Assembly: GCF_900289045.1 (NCBI RefSeq)
Contig: NZ_LT985188.1
Coordinates: forward strand, 1,612,001-1,676,000
Source of the DNA: Micropruina glycogenica
GTDB taxonomy: Bacteria > Actinomycetota > Actinomycetes > Propionibacteriales > Propionibacteriaceae
DNA: 64,000 bases
Reading direction: 5' to 3'
Positions 1 to 9,645 of the stretch are shown piece by piece. Position numbers and translations under genes: made by a program. Numbering within the stretch: the stretch's first letter is position 1; every line of letters starts with the position of its first letter. The notes beneath the pieces were generated by a model. That model was not told the DNA's origin, made no database searches, and saw nothing but the letters and a program-made list of their open reading frames with translations.

Positions 1-1
1 C

Positions 2-955
2 CTGCGACGGCTGCTCGACATCCAGCACCTGCGGTCGCTCGGGCTCAGCCTCGCCGAGGTGCAGGCGGCACTGGACGATCCCGGGTTCGACCCGAACCTG
101 GTGCTGGACCAGCACATCGCCCGGTTGACCGAACAGATCGCGCTGCAGCGGCAGCTGCTCGACCGGCTCCGGGTGCTGCGCGCGGGCAACGAGGCCGCCT
201 GGCCGGAGCTGCTCGACACCATCGCCCTGATCGCCCGGCTGCGGCATCCGGAGGCGACCGTCCGGGTGCGCGCAGCCCTGGACGCCGACCCGATCCCGCT
301 GCCGGTGCTGATCGAGCGCATCGCGGCCGAGACCGATCCGGACGTGCTGGGGGTGCTGGTGTGGGCGGTGGCGCGGCACGGACGCCCCGCGGTCGCGCCG
401 CTGATCGACCTGCTCGGCGGCGCGCGACCCGGGGTCCGGCTGCACATCGTGCATGCCCTGGACAAGCTGGGCGAGCGCGATGCGGTGCCCGCCCTGAAGA
501 CACTGCTGGACGATCCCGAGCCGGCGATCCGGGCGGCGGCGGTCACCGCGCTGGGACGGCTCGGCGACGAACGCGCCCTGCCGGATCTGATCGACCTGCT
601 CGGCACCCCCGACGAACCGCTCGGGGCCGCCGTCACCGATGCCCTGATCCGCTTCGGCGACGTCGCCGCCGCGGCACTCGCGCTCGCTCCCCCCGCGGAT
701 CCGAGGGCCCGGACCCGGGCCGTCGAGGTGCTCGAGCAGCTCGACGGACCCGCGGCCACCTCGGCACTGGTCGCGCGGGCCGACGACGGCGACCGGCAGG
801 TGCGCCTGGCCGCGGTGTTCGCGCTGGCCGAGGTGCGCGGTGAGGCCGCCGAGGCCGCGATCGCCCGCGCCGCGGCGTCCGATGACCCGCACCTGGTGGC
901 CCTGGCCCGCCGGATCAGCGCCGATCGCCTGCGGTCAGCCGGCGGAAGCCGGTGA
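2..955 (+). CDS. MerR-family regulator with C-terminal HEAT repeats (5' end outside window)
   Basis: The frame is open from base 2, so the start codon and the N-terminal winged-helix DNA-binding domain lie upstream of the window. The first visible residues (LRRLLDIQHLRSLGLSLAEV) are the end of a MerR effector/HTH module, followed by a coiled segment (residues about 40-60) of the kind that dimerises MerR proteins. The remaining 240 residues are repeated 30-residue HEAT/PBS-lyase-like helical pairs (for example VPALKTLLDDPEPAIRAAAV). It ends in TGA at 953-955 and overlaps the convergent HEAT gene by 41 bp. I infer that the HEAT part is the sensor or protein-binding arm, and that its target is the MerR-type promoter at 2392-2422. 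Confidence 0.85.
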   Translation: MRRLLDIQHLRSLGLSLAEVQAALDDPGFDPNLVLDQHIARLTEQIALQRQLLDRLRVLRAGNEAAWPELLDTIALIARLRHPEATVRVRAALDADPIPLPVLIERIAAETDPDVLGVLVWAVARHGRPAVAPLIDLLGGARPGVRLHIVHALDKLGERDAVPALKTLLDDPEPAIRAAAVTALGRLGDERALPDLIDLLGTPDEPLGAAVTDALIRFGDVAAAALALAPPADPRARTRAVEVLEQLDGPAATSALVARADDGDRQVRLAAVFALAEVRGEAAEAAIARAAASDDPHLVALARRISADRLRSAGGSR

Positions 956-2384
956 GCCGGATCCCCCGGCCGTACAACAGGGCGTCGATCGTGCCGCCGG
1001 GGTCGGTGATGCTCACCTGCTGCAGCAACACGTGCCGCGCCGCATAGTCGGCCATGGCCCCGGCGACGGCCCGCTCCGCCAGGGCGCCCGTCAGGCCGTC
1101 GGCCCGCGCCCGGTCGTCTGCCGCCGCGCGCACGCCGTCCCAGACCCGGGCGGGTACATCGCCGGTCGCGACCGACCGAGGTGCGCAGACGGCCACCTGC
1201 AGCAGGATCTTGGCGATGATCCGGTCGGTGTCCGGACCGGGGCCTCCGGTGTGCCCGAGCAGAACCCCGACCGGCGATCCGTCGGCGGCTGCATGGACGG
1301 CATGCGCGGCGCCGTCCAGGCGCTCTACGGCGGCGAGATCGATCGCCTCCCCCGCACGGATCGACAGGGCGGCGAGCTCGCCCCGCACCGTCGACCCGTC
1401 CGGGAGCGCGACCTCGAGAAGTCCGTCCCGGTCGAGATCGGGGTGGGCTGCGGCAAGTGTGGCGACCCGGTCGGCCAGCGCGGTCAGCATCCGGCTCTGC
1501 GTCAGCAGGGTCGACTCGCACGCGAGTTCGACCAGCACCCCCGGGGCCGCAGCGACCACGCCCGCGGGCAGCGGACGGTCCGTAGGCTCCGGGGCGACCG
1601 GAGCCGGCTCGGGCCGGTGCCGGCGGACGAGCCGTTCCGCGAGACGCCGCAGCCGCGGATCGTCCGAATCCGACACCGCACGGACGGCGGCGCGCGCCCG
1701 CGGCGAGTCCAGCTGACCCAACGCGTTCAGCGCGGCGAAGCGCACCATCGCGTCAGGATCGGCGGTGGCCTCGTGCAGCAGCAGGATCGCCGGATCGGCA
1801 TACGGGGAGCCGATCAGCCCGAGGGTGTCGGCGGCGTGCTCGCGTACCCCCGCCATCTCGTCGTGCCGGAGCCGGCGGGCCAGCGCCGGGACGCCGAGGT
1901 CGCGCAACTCCTCGAACGCGATGCTGAGCGAGTTGCGCAGCTCGCTGTCGCCGCGACCCAGTTGCTCCGCCAGGGCGTCGGTGACCGCCGGCGAGCCCGT
2001 CTGCCCGGCGGCCCACCAGGCGCGGGACGCGACAGCGTCCACCGGGTCGGCGAGCAGCGGCAGCAGGTACTCGGCGTCCGCCGGATCGCCGAGCTTGCTC
2101 AGCACGTGGCAGGCCTGCATCCGGGACAGCCAGTTGGGATCGCCGAGTGCGGCCCGCAGCAGCGGACGGGCGACCTCCGGCATGCGCAGCAGCGTCCAGG
2201 TGAGGGTCTCGCGGATGGCGTGGCTCGGCTCGATCCCCAACCGGGCGACCAGTGCCGGCGCCGCCTCGTCCGCCCGCCAGGTGCCCAGGTCGACGGCGGC
2301 CCGCAGCCGCACCTCGGGGTCGGCGTCCCCCAACAGCACGATCGCGCTGCTCACCCGGTCGGCGGTGATGGTGTCCTGTGTCAT
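915..2384 (-). CDS. HEAT-repeat protein, probable target of the adjacent MerR-HEAT regulator
   Basis: A 489-residue protein. Residues about 1-230 are HEAT/PBS-lyase repeats (segments such as DADPEVRLRAAVDLGTW and DPDAMVRFAALNALGQL). The C-terminal half (about 250-489) is a separate alpha/beta-looking domain I do not recognise. The ATG at 2384 was chosen because a 19-bp-spaced MerR-type promoter ends 7 nt upstream of it; the open frame continues 42 codons further upstream but runs through the operator. There are no membrane segments or signal peptide, so it is presumably cytoplasmic. The shared HEAT architecture with the convergent regulator suggests the two proteins sense the same partner or contact each other; this is inference. 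Confidence 0.8.
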   Translation of the reverse strand: MTQDTITADRVSSAIVLLGDADPEVRLRAAVDLGTWRADEAAPALVARLGIEPSHAIRETLTWTLLRMPEVARPLLRAALGDPNWLSRMQACHVLSKLGDPADAEYLLPLLADPVDAVASRAWWAAGQTGSPAVTDALAEQLGRGDSELRNSLSIAFEELRDLGVPALARRLRHDEMAGVREHAADTLGLIGSPYADPAILLLHEATADPDAMVRFAALNALGQLDSPRARAAVRAVSDSDDPRLRRLAERLVRRHRPEPAPVAPEPTDRPLPAGVVAAAPGVLVELACESTLLTQSRMLTALADRVATLAAAHPDLDRDGLLEVALPDGSTVRGELAALSIRAGEAIDLAAVERLDGAAHAVHAAADGSPVGVLLGHTGGPGPDTDRIIAKILLQVAVCAPRSVATGDVPARVWDGVRAAADDRARADGLTGALAERAVAGAMADYAARHVLLQQVSITDPGGTIDALLYGRGIRLTGFRRLTAGDRR

Positions 2385-2391
2385 GCCGACG

Positions 2392-2422
2392 ACGCTAGAA
2401 CCTGACGCGACGTCAGGTTCAA
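2392..2422 (-). promoter_or_regulatory. MerR-type promoter and palindromic operator, leaderless
   Basis: Read on the minus strand: -35 TTGAAC (2422-2417), a 19-bp spacer (2416-2398), and -10 TAGCGT (2397-2392), followed by 7 nt and then the ATG at 2384. A perfect inverted repeat with 10-bp arms GAACCTGACG and CGTCAGGTTC and a 3-nt centre (2398-2420) fills the spacer. A 19-bp spacer with a centred palindrome is the hallmark of MerR-activated promoters. The start codon lies at the expected transcription start, so the mRNA should be leaderless. Confidence 0.75.
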
Positions 2423-2424
2423 CC

Positions 2425-2577
2425 CCGCAAGAACCGTCCCCAACCTTCGATCTCCGTACCCGGGGACGGTTCCTCGCGTGCGAATTCCGCATCTCGGGGA
2501 CCGTCACCAACGTCCGAAAATCGAACGTCCGAGAACCGTCCCCGACGTGCGGGCGAGCTCGGCCGGCGGCGGCCGGG
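2425..2577. repeat. Intergenic cluster of family A repeats (GGGGACGGTTC core)
   Basis: Three exact copies of the 11-bp core lie at 2431-2441 (minus), 2462-2472 (plus) and 2533-2543 (minus), and degenerate versions lie between them. The first two form an inverted pair that could fold as a hairpin downstream of rny. No gene is visible here. Confidence 0.7.
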
Positions 2578-4206
2578 TCAGTGGGCGGTCTCGGTGACCC
2601 GGGACTCCCGGACGACGGTGACCTTGATGGTGCCGGGGTAGGTGAGTTCGTCCTCGACCTGGCGGGCGATCTCCTTCGCCATCACGTGGGTGGCGGCGTC
2701 GTCGACGTTCTCGGGCTGCACCATCACCCGGATCTCGCGGCCGGCCTGCATCGCGAAGACCTTGTCGACGCCCTTGTGGGCGCGGGCGATCTCCTCCAGG
2801 CGCTGCAGTCGCTTCACGTACACCTCGAGGCTCTCGCGCCGGGCGCCGGGCCGTCCGCCGCTGATCGCGTCGGCGGCCTGGGTGAGGACGGCGATCACGG
2901 TCTTGGGTTCGACCTCGTTGTGGTGGGCCTCGATGGCGTTGACGATGTCGGGGTGCTCGCCGAACCGGCGGGCCAGGTCGGCGCCGACCTTGGCGTGCGA
3001 GCCCTCCACCTCGTGGGTGAGCGCCTTGCCGATGTCGTGCAGGAACGCCGCCCGGCGGGCCGGCGCCGGATCGAGTTGCAGCTCGGACGCCATCAGGCCG
3101 GCCAGGTGCGCACACTCGACCAGGTGCTTGAGCACGTTCTGCCCGTACGACGTGCGGTACTGCAGGGCGCCGATCGTCGGCAACAGCCCCGGGTCGAGAT
3201 CGGTCAGCCCCACCTCGGTGACCGCATCCTCGGCGGCGCGCAGGCAGATCTCGTCGATCCGGCGCTTGCTGCGCTCGTAGACCTCCTCGATGCGGGCCGG
3301 GTGGATGCGGCCGTCGGCGACCAGTTCGGTCAGGGTGAGCCGGGCCACCTCGCGCCGGACCGGGTCGAACGACGACAGCAGCACGCTCTCGGGGGTGTCG
3401 TCGATCATCACGTTCACCCCGGTGGTCTGCTCGAAGGCACGGATGTTGCGGCCCTCGCGGCCGATGATGCGGCCCTTCATCTCGTCGCCGGGCAGCGGCA
3501 CGGTGGTGACCACCGACTCGGTGGTCTGCTCGGTGGCGAGCCGCTGAATGGCGCCGACAATGATCTGGCGCGCCTTCTGCTCACCGTCGCGACGGGCGTC
3601 CGACTCGATCTCACGGCTCAGTTGGACGGCCTGCAGCCGCGCCTCGTGCTCGACCTGGCTGAGCAACTCTGCCTTCGCCTCGGCCGACGTCATGCCGGCG
3701 ATGCGGCTGAGTTCGTGCCGCTGGTGCGCCTCGGCTTCATCGAGATCGCTGCGGCGGGCGTCGAGGTCGGCCAGCGTGACCTCGAGGTCGCCGAGCCGCT
3801 CGTCGAGCTTGCGTTGCAGGCCGGCGTGCTGGTCTTCGCGCTGCGCCACCCGACGCTCGCGGCGTTCAACCTCGCCCAGCAGTTTGTCGACCCGCTCACG
3901 CTCGACCCGTACGGCGCTGTCGGCCTCGGAGCGTGCACGCTCGGCCTCAGTGCGGACGCGTTCGGCCTCGGCCCGGGCGGTGGCGATGATCTCGTCACCT
4001 TCGGCCTTGCGGGCCAGCGGATCAACCCGGGCCACCAACGCCTGCAGCCGGTTGCGTTCTTGCTTCTCTTGCTCGACTGCGCGACGCGCAGCCTGTTTCT
4101 GCGCCTTCTGCTGATTGCGCAGAATGGACACCACGACGATGGTCAGGCCGACCAGCACAACCGCGAGAACCGAGACGATCGCGAGCAGTTGCTGCGTGGG
4201 ATCCAT
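2578..4206 (-). CDS. rny: Ribonuclease Y
   Basis: A 542-residue membrane-anchored endoribonuclease that initiates mRNA decay. It has an N-terminal transmembrane helix (about residues 7-29), a long charged coiled coil (about 30-215), a KH RNA-binding domain with GRIIGREG at 245-252, and an HD phosphohydrolase domain with the metal-binding HDIGK motif at H390-D391. Length and order of domains match the family (about 510-540 residues). It lies downstream of recX on the same strand with a 314-bp gap, so it probably has its own promoter. ATG start, ending 55 bp before the tail of the repeat cluster. Confidence 0.95.
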   Translation of the reverse strand: MDPTQQLLAIVSVLAVVLVGLTIVVVSILRNQQKAQKQAARRAVEQEKQERNRLQALVARVDPLARKAEGDEIIATARAEAERVRTEAERARSEADSAVRVERERVDKLLGEVERRERRVAQREDQHAGLQRKLDERLGDLEVTLADLDARRSDLDEAEAHQRHELSRIAGMTSAEAKAELLSQVEHEARLQAVQLSREIESDARRDGEQKARQIIVGAIQRLATEQTTESVVTTVPLPGDEMKGRIIGREGRNIRAFEQTTGVNVMIDDTPESVLLSSFDPVRREVARLTLTELVADGRIHPARIEEVYERSKRRIDEICLRAAEDAVTEVGLTDLDPGLLPTIGALQYRTSYGQNVLKHLVECAHLAGLMASELQLDPAPARRAAFLHDIGKALTHEVEGSHAKVGADLARRFGEHPDIVNAIEAHHNEVEPKTVIAVLTQAADAISGGRPGARRESLEVYVKRLQRLEEIARAHKGVDKVFAMQAGREIRVMVQPENVDDAATHVMAKEIARQVEDELTYPGTIKVTVVRESRVTETAH

Positions 4207-4520
4207 CGGATACCTTCCGTCGTCGGGAACTCTCGGCGGTAGCCAACGTCGCTATCTTCATGTAATCAGGCGATGCCCGAGCACACATGTTCGGTCACTG
4301 CCGTCCGGCTCCGCCGCGGGGGTGGACGGACCATCCATCATTGGTGGGGTTTCATTCCCCGTGAAAGAGTCGATCGCATGGGTTGATGAGTCGTTGACGC
4401 ACCTGCAGGCGAGGTTAGGCGCCTGCGCGCCAACGATCAAGCTGGACGCCTTGTCGGGAGGGAGTTTCGCGCCGTTCTGGACCGAGCCCTGGCTAGGCGC
4501 TGGACTTGTCGGGCTATGGC
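4207..4520. other. Intergenic region between recX and rny
   Basis: Presumably holds the rny promoter, but no convincing -35/-10 pair stands out. The short reading frames in it have no protein-like composition. A CGAAC/GCTCG half-palindrome at 4278-4293 has the wrong spacing for LexA. Confidence 0.4.
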
Positions 4521-5062
4521 TCAGGTGGCGAACGGGTCGGGGTCGGGCGAGTCGTCGCCTGCTCTGGGGAGGTCGCGCAAGACCGTCGAGATGACCCCCG
4601 GGCCGAAGCCGCGCCGGGCCAACTGGCCGGCCAGGCGGCGATAGCGCGCCTGGTGATCAAGCCGCTGAAGCGACGGCAGCCGCTTGGCCACCAGCGCCTG
4701 TGCCGCCTGCAGGTCGGCGCCGTCGTCGGCCGCTGCCGCAGCCTGATCGACCAGCTCGTCGTGCACGCCCTTGGTGCGTAGCTCGTGACGCAGCGCACGG
4801 GTCGACCGCTGGCGCCTCTGCTGTGCTTCGAACCACGCGTCGGCGAAGCGTCGATCGTCGATCAGGCCCACCTCGGTGAGCCGGTCGAGCGCCTCGGCGG
4901 CGGCATGGTCGGGCACCTGCTTCTTGGCCAGCGCCTGCTCGAGCTCGTGCCGGGTGCGGTCACGCACGTCGAGCAGCCGCAGAGCGATCTCGCGGGCGAC
5001 CGCGACAGGGTCTGCGTCGGGGCCCTCGACGGGCCCCGACGGCTCTGCCCGCTGCCAGCGGC

Positions 5063-5066
<4 letters not shown>
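4521..5066 (-). CDS. recX: RecX recombination regulator, probable CTG start overlapping the recA stop
   Basis: An inhibitor/modulator of RecA filaments. The conserved RecX three-helix repeats begin with [21 protein letters not shown], upstream of the first possible GTG (4967). The true start must therefore be earlier, yet the frame is closed by a TGA just before codon -4. The only sensible initiator is CTG at 5066-5064, which overlaps the recA stop codon (CTGA) and has GAGG 7 nt upstream. This gives 181 residues, in the range of actinobacterial RecX. It is cotranscribed and translationally coupled with recA. The CTG assignment is inference. Confidence 0.85.
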
Positions 5067-6109
<1,043 letters not shown>

Positions 6110-6177
6110 GTGTGTGGTCCTTCCTCATGCGGCCCTGAATGCCTGTGACTCAGTTGGTCTTTGTGCCCTGTGCCCTC

Positions 6178-6200
6178 ACCCTACGAACGGCCACTGACAA
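6178..6200 (-). promoter_or_regulatory. RecA-independent DNA-damage promoter motif (PafBC type) of recA
   Basis: On the minus strand TTGTCAGTG (6200-6192), 8 nt, then TAGGGT (6183-6178). This fits, from memory, the mycobacterial RecA-NDp consensus TTGTCRGTG-N8-TANNNT recognised with the WYL-domain activator PafBC. The predicted transcript has a 5' leader of about 60 nt before the recA ATG. Confidence 0.8.
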
Positions 6201-6272
6201 AAGTGTCAAAGTCGCTGCGGGGTTGTGGACGAGTCGCCGGAGCGGCTGTTCACTGTGCATGCACGAGGTTAC

Positions 6273-6286
6273 CGAACAGATGTTCG
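6273..6286. promoter_or_regulatory. LexA (SOS) box upstream of recA
   Basis: CGAACAGATGTTCG: perfect CGAAC/GTTCG arms with the 4-nt spacer of the actinobacterial LexA site. It lies about 165 bp upstream of the recA start and about 75 bp upstream of the PafBC-type motif, so a separate LexA-controlled promoter is likely. The rest of 6110-6452 holds no gene. Confidence 0.85.
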
Positions 6287-6452
6287 AAAGAAGTCCGACA
6301 CGCCGAACCCTGGTGTGCAACTGGCGTGCGTGGGGCGGCTGACGGGGGTCGTGATGCACCCGATCACCGACAGGGCGACACGCTCGAGCATCGCAACGCG
6401 TCTCGACCGGCTCGACCAGCGCAGAAAACAACCAGGACGCGGTTGAGCGCGC

Positions 6453-6647
6453 TCAACGCTCCGATGCGGGCAGCTCGAGAGTCTGCCAAACGGCCAACCA
6501 GATGGTCTTGAACGGAATGCCCGCAGCGATCGCCTCACGCACCGTACGACTGCCGAGTTCACCGATCACGTGCCCCTCGGCGAAGACCAGCGCCTGCACC
6601 CGTCCGAGATGGTGGAACAGACGGTTCCAGAGTTCGGCTTCGCGCAC
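6453..6647 (-). CDS. DUF3046 family small protein
   Basis: 64 residues (MREAELWNRLFHHLG... GSRTVREAIAAG.. KTIWLAVW). The spaced W, GL.G.RTV.EA and K..W motifs identify the actinobacterial DUF3046 family, whose function is unknown and which typically sits between the clgR region and recA. GTG start 1 nt after the clgR stop, so it is cotranscribed with clgR. Confidence 0.85.
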   Translation of the reverse strand: MREAELWNRLFHHLGRVQALVFAEGHVIGELGSRTVREAIAAGIPFKTIWLAVWQTLELPASER

Positions 6648-6648
6648 C

Positions 6649-6951
6649 TCAGGCGGCCACGCGCCCGGCGCGCATGCCCAGGTGGGTCACCACGTCGCGG
6701 TCGTCGAACTTGTCGCTGACCCGGCGTAGCACGAACGACAGCGGAACGCCCAGCGCGCCGCAGATGGCGTTGAGCAACTCGCTGGACGGCTCTTTCTGCC
6801 CGCGCTCGATCTCGGACAGGTAGCCGAGGCTCACCCGGGCCGCCGACGAGACCTCGCGCAGCGTGCGGTGGTCTTCGTTGCGCAGTTCGCGCAGCGATTC
6901 GCCCAGCAGCTCACGCATCAGCAGCGGTCGGCTGGCCTCGGCAACGATCAT
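6649..6951 (-). CDS. clgR: ClgR-type XRE transcriptional activator of Clp protease genes
   Basis: 100 residues with an XRE helix-turn-helix (about residues 20-75: [24 protein letters not shown]). Its place between cinA and DUF3046/recA matches clgR, which activates clpP/clpC and other stress genes in this phylum. I chose the ATG at 6951, not the in-frame ATG at 6969. TAGAGT (6964-6959) lies 7 nt before it, the leaderless arrangement seen across this window, whereas 6969 lies upstream of that -10 box. The C-terminus ends RVAA, resembling the alanine-rich tails that make ClgR a Clp substrate. Confidence 0.85.
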   Translation of the reverse strand: MIVAEASRPLLMRELLGESLRELRNEDHRTLREVSSAARVSLGYLSEIERGQKEPSSELLNAICGALGVPLSFVLRRVSDKFDDRDVVTHLGMRAGRVAA

Positions 6952-6992
6952 GCCCACGACTCTACCCATCCCTTACGACAAATGACTTCTGC

Positions 6993-7520
6993 TCAACGTG
7001 TGACGCGGCCGTTCTGTTCCCGCTCGGCGGGGTCGAGCAGGCTCAACAGCATGGTCAGGGCGGCCGATACGGTCTGGTCACGAATCTGTAGCCGGTCACC
7101 CCCGAACTCGTAACGCAGCGCCAGCGGCGACGGCTCGTGCGTACCCACCCGCGGGCCGACCGCCGCGATCCACACCTCGCCCGGCGGGTGACCCTCCTGC
7201 GGGTCCGGGCCGGCGACCCCTGAGGTGGCCAGGGCGTAGTCCGATCCGGTGAGCTCTTGCACCCCCATCACCATTTCGATCGCGGTCTGCTCAGAGATCA
7301 CGCCGTGCGACTTCAGCACCGATCTGCTCACGCCGCCGATGCGTGCCTTCTGTTCGGTGTCGTACACCACGACGCCGCCCAGGTAGTACCGGGACGCCCC
7401 GGGCACCGACGTGATCGTGGCCCCCAACTGGCCGCCGGTGATCGACTCCGACGTCGACAGGGTCAACTGCCGCGTGACCAGCGTCTCGCCCACGATCTGG
7501 GCCAACGGCTTCTCGCTCAT
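6993..7520 (-). CDS. cinA: CinA C-terminal-type nicotinamide-nucleotide amidohydrolase (PncC)
   Basis: 175 residues, only the amidase domain of CinA. It keeps the signature TSESITGGQLGATITSVPGAS near residues 22-42 and the ATSGVAGPDPQEG segment. Expected to hydrolyse NMN to nicotinic acid mononucleotide in pyridine-nucleotide recycling. ATG at 7520 overlaps the pgsA stop by 4 nt (ATGA), so the pair is translationally coupled. An ORF extending upstream in the same frame is only an overlap with pgsA. Confidence 0.92.
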   Translation of the reverse strand: MSEKPLAQIVGETLVTRQLTLSTSESITGGQLGATITSVPGASRYYLGGVVVYDTEQKARIGGVSRSVLKSHGVISEQTAIEMVMGVQELTGSDYALATSGVAGPDPQEGHPPGEVWIAAVGPRVGTHEPSPLALRYEFGGDRLQIRDQTVSAALTMLLSLLDPAEREQNGRVTR

Positions 7521-8101
7521 CGCTCCTCCTGTTCGGCGACTCCCTTGCGCCGCATCTCGATGGCCTCGCGAATGTACGGCACGGCAGTCACCACGGTGAG
7601 CAGCACCGCCGCCGCCATGGCGAGCCAGGCGATCCACTGCAACCACACGGGCATCAGTGGCAGGCCGGGCAGAAACAGCAGCAGCGCGATGCTCTGCAGC
7701 ACCGTCTTGAGCTTGCCGCCGGCGTTGGCCGCCATCACCCCGTACTTGAGCATGGCGACCCGCATGCAGGTGATGCCCCACTCGCGGGCCAACACCAGCA
7801 CGGTGATCCACCACGGCAATTCGCCCAGAATGCTCAAACCGATGAAGGCCATGCCGGTCAGCGCCTTGTCGGCGATCGAGTCCCACAGCTTGCCGAAGTC
7901 GGTGATCAGGTTGTACTTACGGGCGATGCGCCCGTCGAGGGCGTCGGTGGCGATGGCCAGCCCGAACAACGCCGTAGAGCCGAGCCGCCACCACAGGTCG
8001 TGAGGGTGGCTCAGCAGAATCCAGGCGAACACGGGCACCAGCACCAGGCGCAGCAGGGTGAGCCCGTTCGCCGGATTCAGCCGGCTGGGTTGGTCGGTCA
8101 T
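7517..8101 (-). CDS. pgsA: CDP-diacylglycerol--glycerol-3-phosphate 3-phosphatidyltransferase
   Basis: 194-residue integral membrane phospholipid synthase. The CDP-alcohol phosphotransferase motif is present as [29 protein letters not shown] (D..DG.AR...G..D...D), with several hydrophobic helices after it. Makes phosphatidylglycerophosphate. Its ATG overlaps the rimO stop by 4 nt and its stop overlaps cinA, forming a tight rimO-pgsA-cinA operon. Confidence 0.92.
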   Translation of the reverse strand: MTDQPSRLNPANGLTLLRLVLVPVFAWILLSHPHDLWWRLGSTALFGLAIATDALDGRIARKYNLITDFGKLWDSIADKALTGMAFIGLSILGELPWWITVLVLAREWGITCMRVAMLKYGVMAANAGGKLKTVLQSIALLLFLPGLPLMPVWLQWIAWLAMAAAVLLTVVTAVPYIREAIEMRRKGVAEQEER

Positions 8102-9489
8102 GGCGCCTCGGTCGCGATCAGGTCGATGCCGTCGGCCTCGACGACGACGGCATCAACCAGGCTACCGACCGCAGCCGAGCCCGGCACGAGTCTGGTGCAG
8201 CCGTCGACCTCGGGGCCCTGGTGCGCGGCCCGGCCCGTGCCGTCCGACTCTTCGATCAACACCCGGACGCGCTCGCCCACCCGTTCGGCGGCGCGCTGGT
8301 CGCACAGTTCCTGGGCGAGTTGGGCCATGGTTTCGAGGCGCTCGTCGATCACGTCGTCGGGTAGCTTGCCGTCGAGCCGCTCGGCCTCGGTGCCCTCTTC
8401 GTCGGAGTAGCCGAACACGCCCAGCGCGTCGAGCCGGGCCTGTTCGGCGAAACTCATCAGGGTGGCGAAGTCTGCCTCGCTCTCACCGGGGAAGCCGACG
8501 ATCACGTTGCTGCGAACGCCGGCCTGTGGGGCCAGGGTGCGCACCCGGTCGAGCAGGGCCAGAAACGATTCGGGATCGCCGAAGCGGCGCATTCGGCGCA
8601 GCACCCCGGGCGCGGCGTGCTGAAACGACAGGTCGAAGTAGGGCACCACCTTGTCGACCGCGAGCATGCCCTCGATCATGCCGGGGCGCAGCTCGGCCGG
8701 CTGCAGGTACGAGACGCGAATCCACTCGATGCCGTCGACCGCGGCCAGGTCGGCCAGCAGGGTCTCCAGCGCGCGTGGCCCGAGCCGCAGGTCTTTGCCG
8801 TAGGACGAGGTGTTCTCGCTGACCAGGAACAACTCCTTGACGCCTCGGCCGGCCAACCAGCGGGCTTCGGCCACCAGGTCGTCCGCGGGGCGCGACAGGT
8901 AGCTGCCGCGAAACGACGGAATGGCGCAGAACGTGCACCGGCGGTCGCAGCCGGAAGCGACCTTGAGCGCGGCCATCGGGCCGTCGCCCGTGCGCCGGCG
9001 CAACACCCGCGGGCCGCTGGCGGGGGCGTGTCCCGGCAGCACTACGTCGTCAGCCGCGGCCGGACGCTCCGCGGGCGCGAGCGGCAACAGGTGCCGCCGG
9101 TCGCGGGGCTGGTGGGCCTGGACGTGGCCGCCGTCCATGATCCAGCGCAGCCGATCGGCGATATCGGGGTAGGCGTCGAAGCCCAGCACCGCGTCTGCCT
9201 CGGGCAGGGCGTCGGCGAGTTCCCGTCCGTAACGCTCGGCCATGCAGCCCACCGCCACCACGGCCTTCGCGCTGCCCGACTGTTTGTAGTCGGCGGCTGC
9301 GAGCAGGGTGTCGACCGAGTCCTTCTTCGCCGATTCGATGAAGCCGCAGGTGTTCACCACGATCGCCGAAGCGGTCTCAGGGTCGTCCGTGAGTTCGAAC
9401 CCGCCCTGCTCGAGGCGGGCCAACAACTCCTCTGAATCGACGTCGTTGCGCGCGCAGCCCAGAGACACCAGATGGACGCGCTCAGTCAC
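8098..9489 (-). CDS. rimO: Ribosomal protein S12 methylthiotransferase RimO
   Basis: 463 residues. N-terminal UPF0004 domain with cluster cysteines C12, C48 and C82, a radical-SAM domain with C181-x3-C185-x2-C188 (CDRRCTFC), and a C-terminal TRAM-like segment. Assigned to RimO rather than MiaB by [20 protein letters not shown]. Methylthiolates an aspartate of S12. GTG start at 9489, with TAGATT (9501-9496) 6 nt upstream, so transcription is probably leaderless. The linker at about 125-165 is proline/alanine rich and longer than usual. Confidence 0.92.
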   Translation of the reverse strand: MTERVHLVSLGCARNDVDSEELLARLEQGGFELTDDPETASAIVVNTCGFIESAKKDSVDTLLAAADYKQSGSAKAVVAVGCMAERYGRELADALPEADAVLGFDAYPDIADRLRWIMDGGHVQAHQPRDRRHLLPLAPAERPAAADDVVLPGHAPASGPRVLRRRTGDGPMAALKVASGCDRRCTFCAIPSFRGSYLSRPADDLVAEARWLAGRGVKELFLVSENTSSYGKDLRLGPRALETLLADLAAVDGIEWIRVSYLQPAELRPGMIEGMLAVDKVVPYFDLSFQHAAPGVLRRMRRFGDPESFLALLDRVRTLAPQAGVRSNVIVGFPGESEADFATLMSFAEQARLDALGVFGYSDEEGTEAERLDGKLPDDVIDERLETMAQLAQELCDQRAAERVGERVRVLIEESDGTGRAAHQGPEVDGCTRLVPGSAAVGSLVDAVVVEADGIDLIATEAP

Positions 9490-9536
9490 CGGAGCAATCT
9501 ATCTCAGCCCGCTGTGCGGTTGATCGATCAGGGTCT

Positions 9537-9617
9537 GAGCCAGAAGTAGAACCGTCCCCTGAGCCAAAAGGAGAACCGTCCCCTGAGCCGGATCGGGGAC
9601 GGTTCTCCTTCTGGCTC
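9537..9617. repeat. Family A repeat hairpin between ftsK and rimO
   Basis: Three family A cores (9549-9559 and 9573-9583 minus; 9595-9605 plus) enclosed by outer arms GAGCCAGAAG (9537-9546) and CTTCTGGCTC (9608-9617). Two AGAACCGTCCCCTGAGCC units are direct repeats. The fold could also act as a transcription barrier after ftsK. Confidence 0.7.
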
Positions 9618-9645
9618 ACGCGATGCGACGGGCCACGGCTGATGG

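Noticed and set aside
4278-4293. Second LexA box upstream of rny
   Set aside because: CGAAC and GCTCG-like arms are separated by 6 nt instead of 4, and the left arm is imperfect.
4258-4440. 60-codon frame on the minus strand between recX and rny
   Set aside because: No ribosome-binding site, no conserved-looking segments, and it covers the probable rny promoter.
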